From Verrucomicrobiales bacterium (GTDB lineage Bacteria; Verrucomicrobiota; Verrucomicrobiia; Verrucomicrobiales; DEV007), in NCBI GenBank assembly GCA_029210205.1, contig JARGOD010000027.1, forward strand, positions 1-52,060: DNA of 52,060 nt, given 5' to 3'. Position 1 is the first letter of the stretch. Each line of letters begins with the position of its first letter. The position numbers and the translations under genes were made by a program. Shown one piece after another: positions 11,901-19,848 of the stretch. Below the pieces are notes generated by a model. It was not told the DNA's origin. It worked only from the letters and a program-made list of their open reading frames with translations, and did no database searches.

Positions 11901-14900
11901 ATCATCTCCCTTACGAATTGCCGAACCGTGGCTCGCTCATGTATGCGCGGGTCGGTGATGACCAACCCTACGGCAACCTGCTTTTTTACCACTTGCGGGA
12001 ACGTGGTGTGTTCATGTTAGAAGGTTTTCCCTCCTACCTCACCTCGTCGCACAGCGACGAAGATCTCGACTACGTCATTGATGCCTTCCGTGACTCGGCG
12101 CAGGAACTTCAGGAAGCCGGATTCTTCCCCGAGAGCGAACCAATTTCCTCTACCCCGGCTTCTCCTCCGGGCGCACCAATTCCTTTCCTTGCCGAAGGAA
12201 AACCTCCGACAACCGCACCGGAGCTGAACACATTCTCCGTTCCCACGACGCAACCACAGCGCGAGATCGTCGTCGCTTCAGCGATGAGTCGGGAAGCCTC
12301 CTGCGCCTTCAACGAATCAGCTTCTCTCGTTTTCGAAGGCGACCTCGACGAAGCAGCCCTGCGACTTGCCGTTGCACAACTCACACAACGCCACGACGCC
12401 CTCCGCGCCACGTTCTCAACCGACGGCACGACGATGCGAGTCCATCGCGATCTCGGAATCGACTTTGAACTCGCGAATGATCTTGAGACAACGCTCCGCG
12501 AGCAAGCCTCGACGCCCTTCGATCTTGAGCACGGCCCACTCATGCGAATGCGACTCGTTCATGACCTTGAAACCCACCTCGTCATGACCGCACACCACGC
12601 CATCGTCGATGGCTGGTCCTACAATGTCATCGCCGAGGAACTTTCCGCGCTCTACAACGCTGCCGTGGGAATCTCGACAACCGCGGTCCGCTTTGCCGAG
12701 CCGAAGCAATACGCCGAGCACGCTCTTCAGCAGCAGGACTTTGAAAAATCGGAGGCCTACGCGGAGCAAAAAGAGTTCTGGCTCAGGCAGTTCGAAAACA
12801 TTCCCTCAACGATCGAGCTTCCCCTTGACCGTCCCTATCCGGCGGATCGGACTTTTGCCGGAGGCACCGTCTCGCATCAGATTGGTGAAACGAGCTACCG
12901 CGCCATCAAATCCGCCGGAGCGAAACAGGGTGCGACTCTCTACGGAACCCTCTCTGCGGTTTTCGCGCTCTTTCTTCATCGCCTCAGCGGGCAGGAGGAA
13001 TTGGTCTATTGCATTCCCGCCGCCGGTCAAAACGACGGAGAAAACACCGAAAATCTCATCGGCCATTGCGTGAATTTTCTCCCGCTTCGGAGTCATCTCG
13101 AATCGGGCGAATCGTTTCCGGAGTTCCTGAAGCGCAACCGCGACACCTTCCTCGGCGCGACAGACCACCGCTCCTACACCTATGGGGAACTGATCCGGGA
13201 TCTCAAACTTGAACGCGATCCGCGCCGCATGCCGCTCAGCGAGATCGCCTTCAATGTCGAGCGCATGGACTACTTCGGGGAATGGACGGATCTCAAGGTC
13301 AAGTTCCAGCCCAATGCGAAGACGAACGTCCACTACACCCTTTTTCTCAACATCGTCGAATCCGACGAGGGCCTCCGCCTCGACTTTGATTACAACGGCG
13401 ATGTCCTCGATGAATCGACAGTGAAACGATGGGCGGCATCGTTCACCCGGCTTGTCCAAAGCATCGCCGACGGAGGAGGCGGCACCGTTAACGATCTCCC
13501 CCTCCTCCCCGAGACCGAAGCGAAAACGATTCTTGAAGAATGGAGCGGCATCTCCCGCGTCACAAGCGACCTCCCTGCTGTCCCCACGGTCTTTGCGGAA
13601 ATGATTGCAACGCACCCTGATAAGACCGCAGTTAAAACCGACGACGACTCCCTGACCTACACACAACTCGACGACGCCTCGTCCCGCGCCGCCGCCCTTC
13701 TCCAATCGCAGAATATCAAAAAAGGCGACTGTGTCGGACTGATGATGGATCGCTCTCCCGATCTCATTATCGCGCTACTCGGCATTCTCAAAGCAGGCGC
13801 TGCTTATGTCCCCATTGACCCTACCTACCCGGCGTCCCGCATCGCCCTGATGCTGGAAGACAGCGCCGCAAAAGCAATCTTCACCGAGCGGGACGACCTT
13901 GATTCTCCCTGCCCGACGATCCACCCGGCTCAACTCGGCGAAGCCCCTCAGGAAGCCTTTCACCCGGTCGAACTTTCAGGCGAGGATCTTGCCTACATCA
14001 TCTACACCTCCGGCTCGACCGGTCGCCCCAAGGGCACTCTCATTCCCCACCGCGGGATCGTCCGGCTCGTGCGCGAGACTGACTATATTCAGTTCGGACC
14101 CGGGGAGACATTTCTCCTTTCTTCACCCGTCACTTTCGATGCCTCAACTCTGGAACTATGGGGGTCACTTCTAAACGGAGGCCGCCTCGCGCTTCTCCCT
14201 CCCGGAACGCCAAGCCTAGCCGAACTTGGACTCGCGATCCGTCGCCACGAAGTCACGACCCTCTGGCTCACTGCGGGTCTCTTCCAACTCATGGTTGATG
14301 AACGACTCGAAGACCTGAAGCCGCTGAGGCAACTTCTCGTCGGCGGCGATGTCGTTTCCAAAACCCACGCCGCCCGTGCCGTCGCCGCGCTCACCCCTCA
14401 TGGTCGACTCTTCAACGGCTACGGCCCGACCGAGAACACCACCTTCACAACGGTGCATCCCATCACCCTCGATGACACCTCGCGCCCATCGCTTCCTATC
14501 GGAAAGCCAATTCCCGGCACGACCGTCTACCTTCTCGACGAGGCGATGAATCCCGTCCCAACCGGCGTGAAAGGTCGGCTCTACTTTGGCGGGAGCGGCC
14601 TTTCGCACGGCTACCTGAATCAGGCGGCGCTCACCGAAAAAGCCTTTCTTCCGAATCCCTTCGATCTAAAAACTCGCCTCTACGACAGCGGCGACTACGG
14701 GCGCTGGCTCGACGACGGCAGTATCGAGTTTCTAGGGCGCGCTGATGAACAGGTCAAAATTCGCGGCTTCCGCATCGAGACTGGAGAAATAGAGACGATT
14801 CTGAGCAACATCCCTGAAGTCAGGAACGCCGCGATTGTCGTGACCGGCGACTCGGCCGAAGAAAAGCAACTCAACGCATTCATTCTCTCGAATTCGGAAT

Positions 14901-16189
14901 CGAAACTGGATACCCAGGCTGTTGTGCATCATGCCAGAGAAAAGCTTCCCGCCTACTTGATCCCGAATCGGATCATTCTCCGTCAGGAATTTCCACTGAC
15001 AGCGAATGGAAAAATAGACTACCGAAAACTGAAAGAGGAAGCTGCAGTTGCTGCTCAATCTATCAGCGGAAGCTCTGTCACAACGACGGCCGATCCTCCC
15101 TCGTCCGAAACAGAAAAGATCGTAGCCGCGCTCTGGTGCGACATCCTTCAACTAGACTCGGTCAATCGCTCAGACGACTTCTTTAACCTCGGTGGGCATT
15201 CTCTCGCCGGCCTCCGCCTCTTCACCCGACTCCAGGAGAAACTGGAAATTGATTTACCGCTCGCAACCTTGTTTCAATCCAGCACCATCGAGACTCTGAG
15301 TGCACGAATCGACGAGAGACTAACTCGCAAAACATCAGCGGAAACACCCCTCAAACTCCTCACTCTCATTAAGCCCGGAAACCGGGAGGAACCTCCGCTT
15401 TTTCTCGTACATGGCGGAGACGGAGGAACTCTGTTTTACAAAGCATTCGCGGACCGCCTCGATTTCTCCGGGGAAATCTACACGATCGAAGCACCGATTC
15501 TCATCGATCCAAACTTCGTCCCGGCCGAGTCAACGATGGCGACAACGGCGGAACTCTATCTCAATCAAATCAAGAGCCACTATCCGAATCAGACTTTTCA
15601 CCTCGGCGGCTATTCATTCGGAGGTGCTGTTGCCTATGCGATGGCGAAACAACTGGAAGGCACCGCCACACCAGTTGAAACCCTATTCCTCTTCGACACA
15701 CCCAATCCCGCCCGGGAAAACGAATTCAAAAGCGGATTCAGCAACCGACTTGTCTCGGACTGGCGCTCACAAGATGACAAAACCCTCCTCAAGCAGGTGC
15801 GGCGCTTCGGAGTGCATCTCATCGACGGCTTTCAAAACAAGGTGGAATATCTGAATCACATTCGTGCACTCAAAAAAGAACACGGCGAGATCCTCGATCT
15901 ACCTGAACACCTGAAAATCCTCAAGATCCAGGAAGTGCATCGCGAGATTAGCGAACAATACGATCCCCAACCCTTCGAAGGACGAACCTTCCTCTTTCGC
16001 TCCCTCGTCCAAAGCGGTGCCTTTGATTTCAATCGCAGCATGGGGTGGAACACCCTGATCCCCCGTTTGAAAGTGATCGACGTCACCGGGAATCACGAAA
16101 CAATTTTCAACGATCCGAATGTTCTCATTCTGAGTCGGGAATGTTCTGAAATTTTCAACAGTATTTCCGGAACGCTTCTCCCGGGTTGA
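5924..16189 (+). CDS. Hybrid NRPS-PKS megasynthase (A-T-KS-AT-ACP-AMT-C-A-T-TE)
   Basis: This 3421-residue assembly line is read without a frameshift. A1 spans about 15-500 (YTSGSTGTPKG near 157, NGYGPTE at 294, NGK near 493). Carrier T1 has Ser544. KS spans 600-1028 with Cys776, His912 and His952. AT spans about 1127-1475 with Ser1221 (GHSIGEF) and HAFH at 1317-1320, the malonyl-CoA signature. ACP has Ser1541. A class III PLP aminotransferase spans about 1623-2068 with D1874 and Schiff-base K1902. The C domain spans about 2109-2530 with HHAIVDG at 2224-2230. A2 spans about 2553-3040, T2 has Ser3093, and TE spans about 3159-3421 with S3231 (GYSFGG) and H3391. No KR, DH, ER, E or internal methyltransferase domain was found. 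The aminotransferase-C order recalls MycA/ItuA and McyE, but those begin with an acyl-ligase or receive a polyketide, whereas this one begins with an amino-acid A domain. The start is GTG 5924; no ATG lies in frame near it. Confidence 0.93.
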   Translation: MVHYGTIEPSTPSSDSVVEAFSTVALQFGDRIAVAGTDLSLTYEELENRSSALAARLVQEGIQPGEPVGVICERSPQLIVALLAILKAGGAYLPFDASYPPARLQFMAQDAGVKFVLGEAATPKLDGVNSLPFSDFPESGDATLLPVVERESPAYLLYTSGSTGTPKGALVPHRAILRLVLGADYVELGPDTRMLQHSPVAFDASTFEIWGPLLNGGQLILFPEETMTLRRLGTALKENEINTLWLTAGLFHALVDERLDDLAPVTQLLAGGDVLSPVRARKVLERFPELKLINGYGPTENTTFTCCHRIHPEDIANNKPVPIGKPINGTAVHLLDENKQPVTRGETGELFTSGDGLALGYWKRDDLTAERYVAAPWDRDLRLYGTGDLAREDENGVIHFEGRRDQQVKIRGYRLELSEIEAALESHEDIDQAVVTAEESSDGADKTLSASIVSTAMPDREALLHYLESKLPDYAIPAFYREVETIPLTANGKVDRAALKTSPTQAPSTPAQPDEGIVESIVSEVTGLANPPRDANFFDLGMSSLQIARAHERLEKALGREIPITAFFQHTTIQRLTQHLDHDQQSLRIVDRHDREDRSSDIAIVGMAGRFPGAPDVDTFWKNLLEGRETISHFTEEELDYSNDPKSGDESYVRARGIVEGSDLFDAKHFGIPPRDAEVLDPQHRLLLECAQETLENAGHDPDRFDGKIGFFSGSSQNSYLLNNLCADRAFARKLAAGYPVNDFGILFGNDKDFLPTRIAYKLNLKGPAMAIQCACSTSLIAITQACESLRSGTSDMALAGGISLTFPQKRDYLYTPEGMASADGHCRSFDAAATGTVFGEGVGLVALRRLDEAIQDGDEIIAVIKGYAQNNDGADKAGYAAPSVSGQIEMILEAHRNAGVEARSIGYLEAHGTGTPLGDPIEVAALTEAFSRSTDETAFCGLGTAKTNVGHLDIAAGVTGLIKTALTLKHGVIPPLANFEKPNPKIDFSNSALFPVSEKTEWPSPEAPRRAGVSALGVGGTNVHVVLEESPLLEKTPAHQSKNYFLPLSATSPEALAASVQQLGDFAGTTRLDLADIAFTLQEGRRQYDHRTTLFARSLEELASQCQAQSGKAVKRSPNFSRLAFLFPGQGAQHPGMARDLYENEAVFRAVLDECTVILAPEIGLNLIDLIVPPQDQLEEMATTLRDTSLAQPAIFSVSYALAKQWQHWGIEPETLVGHSIGEFAAATFAGVFELRDALLLIAKRGRLMSDLPGGVMISVRATETEIEPFLGDDFDLAAINGDKALVLAGPHEGAEALEEKLDAAGLIAKRLHTSHAFHSRMMDPIVAEFEAAVRSIPLSAPSRRIFSTVKVDWLSDADATDPAYWATHLRQPVRFYDAISTLWGDAATGFLEVGPGNTLATLAGQNPDRKNAAPSLSSLPHPAKDESSHQHLLATAGALWTHGWKTDWATLEERGSAPRRRVPLPTYPFQRERYWVEPPEDTIAATVTETTAEVIGETAAVPVVRDEKAELQHIFSELSGLDPADIATDATFLELGLDSLLLTQASRELQENFGVKITLRELIDAFSTVDALAEHLKTHGSKPKDLVAPIHALEAPATKPEPVSAPSLKLNTKRSSDLTPKQRYHLDDLIARYTERTKGSKALTEKHRKAHADPRTASGFNREWKEMVYQIVTEQSKGSRLLDVDGNEYIDILNGFGPGFLGHSPDFLTKAIEEQLHRGMEVGPNQRIAMEAAELFCEVTGNERTSFVCTGSEAVQAAMRLSRTVTGRDKVVIFARDYHGNFDEVLVRGVNGANGLKSLPVAPGIPKRAAGDMIVLPYGTEESLSIIRQKAGELAAVIVEPVQSRRPEFSPRDFIREVREITRASGTLFVFDEVVTGFRFGPGGAQDYYGVDADLATYGKVVGGGMPVGVVSGKAEFMDTFDGGDWSYGDDSFPEKPVTFFAGTFVRHPLAMASLKAMLTFFKEQPLHFWQALNAKGDRLAGTVDQFFKDHHLPYELPNRGSLMYARVGDDQPYGNLLFYHLRERGVFMLEGFPSYLTSSHSDEDLDYVIDAFRDSAQELQEAGFFPESEPISSTPASPPGAPIPFLAEGKPPTTAPELNTFSVPTTQPQREIVVASAMSREASCAFNESASLVFEGDLDEAALRLAVAQLTQRHDALRATFSTDGTTMRVHRDLGIDFELANDLETTLREQASTPFDLEHGPLMRMRLVHDLETHLVMTAHHAIVDGWSYNVIAEELSALYNAAVGISTTAVRFAEPKQYAEHALQQQDFEKSEAYAEQKEFWLRQFENIPSTIELPLDRPYPADRTFAGGTVSHQIGETSYRAIKSAGAKQGATLYGTLSAVFALFLHRLSGQEELVYCIPAAGQNDGENTENLIGHCVNFLPLRSHLESGESFPEFLKRNRDTFLGATDHRSYTYGELIRDLKLERDPRRMPLSEIAFNVERMDYFGEWTDLKVKFQPNAKTNVHYTLFLNIVESDEGLRLDFDYNGDVLDESTVKRWAASFTRLVQSIADGGGGTVNDLPLLPETEAKTILEEWSGISRVTSDLPAVPTVFAEMIATHPDKTAVKTDDDSLTYTQLDDASSRAAALLQSQNIKKGDCVGLMMDRSPDLIIALLGILKAGAAYVPIDPTYPASRIALMLEDSAAKAIFTERDDLDSPCPTIHPAQLGEAPQEAFHPVELSGEDLAYIIYTSGSTGRPKGTLIPHRGIVRLVRETDYIQFGPGETFLLSSPVTFDASTLELWGSLLNGGRLALLPPGTPSLAELGLAIRRHEVTTLWLTAGLFQLMVDERLEDLKPLRQLLVGGDVVSKTHAARAVAALTPHGRLFNGYGPTENTTFTTVHPITLDDTSRPSLPIGKPIPGTTVYLLDEAMNPVPTGVKGRLYFGGSGLSHGYLNQAALTEKAFLPNPFDLKTRLYDSGDYGRWLDDGSIEFLGRADEQVKIRGFRIETGEIETILSNIPEVRNAAIVVTGDSAEEKQLNAFILSNSESKLDTQAVVHHAREKLPAYLIPNRIILRQEFPLTANGKIDYRKLKEEAAVAAQSISGSSVTTTADPPSSETEKIVAALWCDILQLDSVNRSDDFFNLGGHSLAGLRLFTRLQEKLEIDLPLATLFQSSTIETLSARIDERLTRKTSAETPLKLLTLIKPGNREEPPLFLVHGGDGGTLFYKAFADRLDFSGEIYTIEAPILIDPNFVPAESTMATTAELYLNQIKSHYPNQTFHLGGYSFGGAVAYAMAKQLEGTATPVETLFLFDTPNPARENEFKSGFSNRLVSDWRSQDDKTLLKQVRRFGVHLIDGFQNKVEYLNHIRALKKEHGEILDLPEHLKILKIQEVHREISEQYDPQPFEGRTFLFRSLVQSGAFDFNRSMGWNTLIPRLKVIDVTGNHETIFNDPNVLILSRECSEIFNSISGTLLPG

Positions 16190-16197
16190 CTAACATA

Positions 16198-17004
16198 ATG
16201 AAACAGCAACTCAAATGCCTCGCAGGATCAGTTCTGCATCATCTAGCCCCTAACCTTTCCCGCGAGGTCGACGAAGGATGCATCGATGGCCCTCAAGGGA
16301 AACTTAAACGACTCATCGTCGACTACCGAACCTCGCGCGCTGCGGCATCAGGTGACGCCAATTCTTTACGCAAGCAACTTGCCCATTACTGGAAGAGCGC
16401 CCGGGGCGACGAGTTCTACGACGCCTATCCTGAGAGATTTGAGAAATGGTTCCTTGGAGATCACTATCCTGTCGTCGAAGCGCTTGCGGATCAGCTAAAG
16501 AAGCGCCCGGAAATTCATCGCCTCATCGAAGTCGGTTGTGGAGATGGCAAAGTGCTTCAGCACCTCAGTGACCGTTTTCGGCAGTTCAATACCGCTATTG
16601 GTATCGATCTGAATTCAAATATTATCGAGCGGAATCGCGAGGTCTATGATGATACGTCGCTTCAGTTCGAATCCGCCGATTTGCACGAATTTCTTCAGAG
16701 CTACCTGGGATCAGGAATCTTACTAGTCAGCTACGGAGGCGTTCTCGAATACCTGACACAGACAGAATTAGAAGATTTGTTCGCGTCATTTAAAAATCTC
16801 GCCAGTCCGGTCATGCTCATGCTGGTTGAGCCGATAGCGCTCAATTTTGATCTGGCGCAAGAAACTCAATCACGACCTCACGGTATCGAAAACTCTTTCT
16901 CTCATCCACACCGTCACCTCCTCGAAGCGGCAGGATGGACGATTCAATTCGAAGAAGTTCAGGAATTAGAACACCGCTGGATGCTCATGATTGCTTCAGC
17001 GTAG
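16198..17004 (+). CDS. Class I SAM-dependent methyltransferase, probable tailoring enzyme
   Basis: This 268-residue protein has a Rossmann-type SAM site: motif I LIEVGCGDG at residues 109-117 and the acidic strand end GIDLNS near 135. The N-terminal ~70 residues are charged and not recognised. The ATG start lies 9 nt after the megasynthase stop. An alternative TTG at 16186 overlaps that stop (TTGA), so the two genes are probably translated from one mRNA. No further substrate motif is visible. By position it may methylate an amine or carboxylate of the NRPS-PKS product, which is inference. A hairpin follows shortly after its stop. Confidence 0.8.
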   Translation: MKQQLKCLAGSVLHHLAPNLSREVDEGCIDGPQGKLKRLIVDYRTSRAAASGDANSLRKQLAHYWKSARGDEFYDAYPERFEKWFLGDHYPVVEALADQLKKRPEIHRLIEVGCGDGKVLQHLSDRFRQFNTAIGIDLNSNIIERNREVYDDTSLQFESADLHEFLQSYLGSGILLVSYGGVLEYLTQTELEDLFASFKNLASPVMLMLVEPIALNFDLAQETQSRPHGIENSFSHPHRHLLEAAGWTIQFEEVQELEHRWMLMIASA

Positions 17005-17010
17005 CGAAGA

Positions 17011-17032
17011 GTTTCCCGTCGCAACGGGAAAC
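17011..17032 (+). terminator. Hairpin after the NRPS-PKS/methyltransferase pair
   Basis: A perfect 9-bp stem (GTTTCCCGT at 17011-17019 with 17024-17032) has a 4-nt CGCA loop and begins 7 nt after the methyltransferase stop. No clean T-run follows, so it may be a weak or Rho-assisted terminator. It marks a likely boundary between the biosynthetic pair and the sigma factor gene. Confidence 0.55.
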
Positions 17033-17095
17033 CCTTTCAAAAACTACGGCTTTTGCGCTAACCTGTCGGCCCTTCCCGACATTTGCCTCTTGCCG

Positions 17096-17632
17096 ATGCC
17101 CGACCCCGACGATACCGAAGCAGAATTTGTCGCTCTCCTGACCTCCCACCAGTCAGCGGTTCGCTTTTACGTATCCTCGCTTCTCCCCGGCGAGGCCCGC
17201 GCCGCCGATGTCGCACAGCAGGCGAACATCACGATCTGGAAGAAACGCTCGGACTTTGAACCCGGCACGAACTTCAAGGCCTGGGCCTTCAGCATCGCAC
17301 GCTACGAAGTCCTCAATTTCCGAAAGAAGGAAGCTCGGGATGCCCGGCTCCAATTCAGTGATGAACTCGAAGAAATTATCGCCGGCGAAATCGTCGCCCA
17401 CACAGACGACCTCGATGCTAGACAGAGCGCGCTCCGACACTGCCTGAGTCAACTCAAGCCCTCAGAACTTGCCCTCATTCAGCATCGCTATTTCGAAGAT
17501 ACTCCTCTCAAAGAATACGCGGCCTCGGTCGGTCGCAGTGTTGGCGGGCTCAAGGTCACTCTGCATCGCCTCCGCGCCGGCCTCGCACAATGCGTTCGCG
17601 GACAGCTCGCGGTGGAAAGGAGTTCATCGTGA
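17096..17632 (+). CDS. ECF-type sigma-70 family RNA polymerase sigma factor
   Basis: This 178-residue protein has sigma region 2 (about residues 15-85; core AADVAQQANITIWKK and FKAWAFSIARYEVLNFRKK) and region 4 (about 115-170; LKPSELALIQHRYFEDTPLKEYAASVGRS). That is the layout of short ECF sigma factors common in Verrucomicrobia and Planctomycetes. The start at 17096 was chosen because region 2 begins a few residues later; the frame is open back to 16991, but that part overlaps the methyltransferase. Its stop overlaps the GTG start of the FecR-LamG gene (GTGA), so the two form a sigma/FecR signalling cassette. The regulon is unknown. Confidence 0.88.
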   Translation: MPDPDDTEAEFVALLTSHQSAVRFYVSSLLPGEARAADVAQQANITIWKKRSDFEPGTNFKAWAFSIARYEVLNFRKKEARDARLQFSDELEEIIAGEIVAHTDDLDARQSALRHCLSQLKPSELALIQHRYFEDTPLKEYAASVGRSVGGLKVTLHRLRAGLAQCVRGQLAVERSSS

Positions 17633-19194
17633 ACGAGGAGGAACACGAGCGCCTCATCGACAGCCTCCTCGAAAGCGACATTTCCGAGGCCGAATTTTTA
17701 CGCCTCGAAGCCGAGCTCATCATCAGCCCGGATGCACGTGAAGCTTACTATGAACGCGTAAAACTCCACGCGGGACTGCAGGAAGAAGCACGCTCTGAAG
17801 GCGTCGCCCGACGAGGGGCTGTATCCATCACCGCAGGGTTGAGTCCCCGAAAGCTTGACCCCATCCTCCTGAGTGCCATCGGTGCGCTCGTGCTCGTTAT
17901 CGCCGTGCTCGCCTGGAAGCTCATCGAGGAAACCCCTTCTGCGATCTCTGAACCGATCGCTTCCGGCTACGGAGTCATCGCCGACCTCGCTGACGCTGAT
18001 TGGGAAACCGGAAGTAAACTCTCCAAAGGCGATCTCGTTACAGATCAAACTTTCACGCTTTTAGAAGGAAAAGCGAGAATCGAACTCTTCAGCGGAGTCG
18101 TCCTCGTCATCGAAGGACCCTCACGATTCACTCTCGTCTCTGAAGCCGAACTCTCTCTTGATCTTGGACGAGCGCAGGCGCTGATCCCCGAAGTCGCGCC
18201 GCCATTTCAGCTCTACACTCCGATGGGCAGCGTGGAACAGTGTGGTCCGGAATTCGCCGTTGAGGTCTCGGAGAAAACTACCAAGCTTGATGTAGTCGAC
18301 GGATCCGCTCAGTGGTTACCGGACGAAGACACCGTCGAAACTATTACAGCAGGGAACACTCTTCATTGGCACGAAAACAACACCTCTGAGATCACGATCT
18401 CAGAGGGAGTCTCCATGGCGGAAGTCGAAGCAGGATTCTATAAGACAAGAGCATCCCATCTCGAAGAATGGATCGAGTTTCGAACCAAACTCTTGAAAGA
18501 CCCCGAGCTTCTCGCCTACTACGCGATAGAACCAACCACTGAATCACGATTCTCCCTCCAGGACCTCACCAATCAAAAAACGATCGGAGCCGTCGTTCTC
18601 GCCAATCAAGCACCCGACCGTTGGAACCGCTCCCGGGCCGCTCTCGACTTCAGCCCAATGGGCAGCCGAGTGCGGGTAACTCTCCCGGGCGAACATCAAT
18701 CGCTGACATTGATGTGCTGGGTCAAAATCGACAGTCTCGACCGACTCTACAATTCTCTCTTTCTCACCGACGGGCACGAACTTCATGAGCCGCACTGGCA
18801 AATCATGAACGACGGGCGGCTCTTCTTTTCTGTCCGTGCCAATGGAGGCGGCAAAGGGAAAGACAAGCACATCGCCTATTCGCCCCCGATCTGGAGCCCG
18901 GCGCAAAGCGGGCAGTGGATGCATCTCACGACCGTATACGACGGCAACGCATTTACGATCACTCACTACATAAATGGAAGCGCAATCAGCATCGACCAAA
19001 TCCCTGAATCCCTTCAGCCGGATCAAGTCGCTATCGGTGCCGCCTCAATCGGGAACTGGAGCGAACCGAGGTACCGAAAAGACGCCGAATTCGCGGTGAG
19101 AAATCTAAACGGAGTGGTCGATGAATTCTCGCTCTGGGCGAGACCTCTGAGTGCCGATGAGATAAACGAAATCTGGAAGACAGGAAAACCGTAA
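17629..19194 (+). CDS. FecR-domain membrane protein with C-terminal LamG-like domain
   Basis: This 521-residue protein has a short acidic cytoplasmic N-terminus (1-70, a candidate anti-sigma segment), one membrane helix at about 78-99, a periplasmic FecR domain (about 110-260) and a concanavalin/LamG-like sandwich (about 295-515; motifs LTLMCWVKID, WMHLTTVYDG, GVVDEFSLWARPLSADEI). The GTG start at 17629 is supported by AAAGGAG 7 nt upstream and by overlap with the sigma factor stop. The layout suggests that an extracytoplasmic ligand, perhaps a glycan bound by the LamG-like part, controls the co-encoded sigma factor. Direct control is inferred from gene order and known FecR/FecI pairs. Confidence 0.85.
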   Translation: MNEEEHERLIDSLLESDISEAEFLRLEAELIISPDAREAYYERVKLHAGLQEEARSEGVARRGAVSITAGLSPRKLDPILLSAIGALVLVIAVLAWKLIEETPSAISEPIASGYGVIADLADADWETGSKLSKGDLVTDQTFTLLEGKARIELFSGVVLVIEGPSRFTLVSEAELSLDLGRAQALIPEVAPPFQLYTPMGSVEQCGPEFAVEVSEKTTKLDVVDGSAQWLPDEDTVETITAGNTLHWHENNTSEITISEGVSMAEVEAGFYKTRASHLEEWIEFRTKLLKDPELLAYYAIEPTTESRFSLQDLTNQKTIGAVVLANQAPDRWNRSRAALDFSPMGSRVRVTLPGEHQSLTLMCWVKIDSLDRLYNSLFLTDGHELHEPHWQIMNDGRLFFSVRANGGGKGKDKHIAYSPPIWSPAQSGQWMHLTTVYDGNAFTITHYINGSAISIDQIPESLQPDQVAIGAASIGNWSEPRYRKDAEFAVRNLNGVVDEFSLWARPLSADEINEIWKTGKP

Positions 19195-19284
19195 CCTTGG
19201 CCTCGCCGGTGGTGTCTCTCAATTGTCACTTTTTTGCCTAAACCGCGGCGACAGAGACCTATAATCTGAAAGGACCAACCCTTT

Positions 19285-19848
19285 GTGCTGCTAATGCCTA
19301 CTCAAACCGAACCCCCTGACCCCATCGAACCCGCCGAGATCGCGCGCCTTCTCATCGAGCATCGGGCGATTCTTCTGGGGTATCTCTTTTCCTGCGTTCG
19401 CAATCACGCTGACGCAGACGATCTCTTTCAGGAGGTTTCACTCGCAGCGACGCGATCCGCAGAAAACTTGAGGAATGTGGATGGCTTTCTTCCATGGACT
19501 CGCGAGATCGCCCGCCGTCGCGTCCTTGCTCACTATCGAAAGTCGAAACGCCTCACTCCGATGGATCCGGATCTTGTAACCCGCCTTGCCGAAACTGCTG
19601 CGGAGCTCGATCGCTCAAATGAGGTTCCTGCCCGAGTCGAAGCCCTTCGTGCCTGCCTTGATGCCCTCCCGGGAGAAAGTCGAAAGCTCGTTGCGCTGCG
19701 GTATTCTGATCATCAGCGCCCCGTCGAAAACATTGCGCGCGAGTTTGGTCGATCGGTTCAGGCGACCTACGCCATTCTTAAGCGGAGTCGACAAATCTTG
19801 AAGGACTGTGTCAGCCAGAAGATGAACCCTAAGCTCGAGGCCTCATGA
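19285..19848 (+). CDS. ECF-type sigma-70 family sigma factor (second cassette)
   Basis: This 187-residue sigma factor has region 2 with HADADDLFQEVSLAATR and PWTREIARRRVLAHYRKSKR, and region 4 with LPGESRKLVALRYSDHQRPVENIAREFGRS. It is clearly different from the sigma factor 2 kb upstream, so this is not a recent tandem copy. GTG 19285 has an AAAGGA about 10 nt upstream; ATG 19294 is an alternative three codons later. The stop overlaps the next gene by ATGA, giving a second sigma/FecR pair. Confidence 0.88.
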   Translation: MLLMPTQTEPPDPIEPAEIARLLIEHRAILLGYLFSCVRNHADADDLFQEVSLAATRSAENLRNVDGFLPWTREIARRRVLAHYRKSKRLTPMDPDLVTRLAETAAELDRSNEVPARVEALRACLDALPGESRKLVALRYSDHQRPVENIAREFGRSVQATYAILKRSRQILKDCVSQKMNPKLEAS

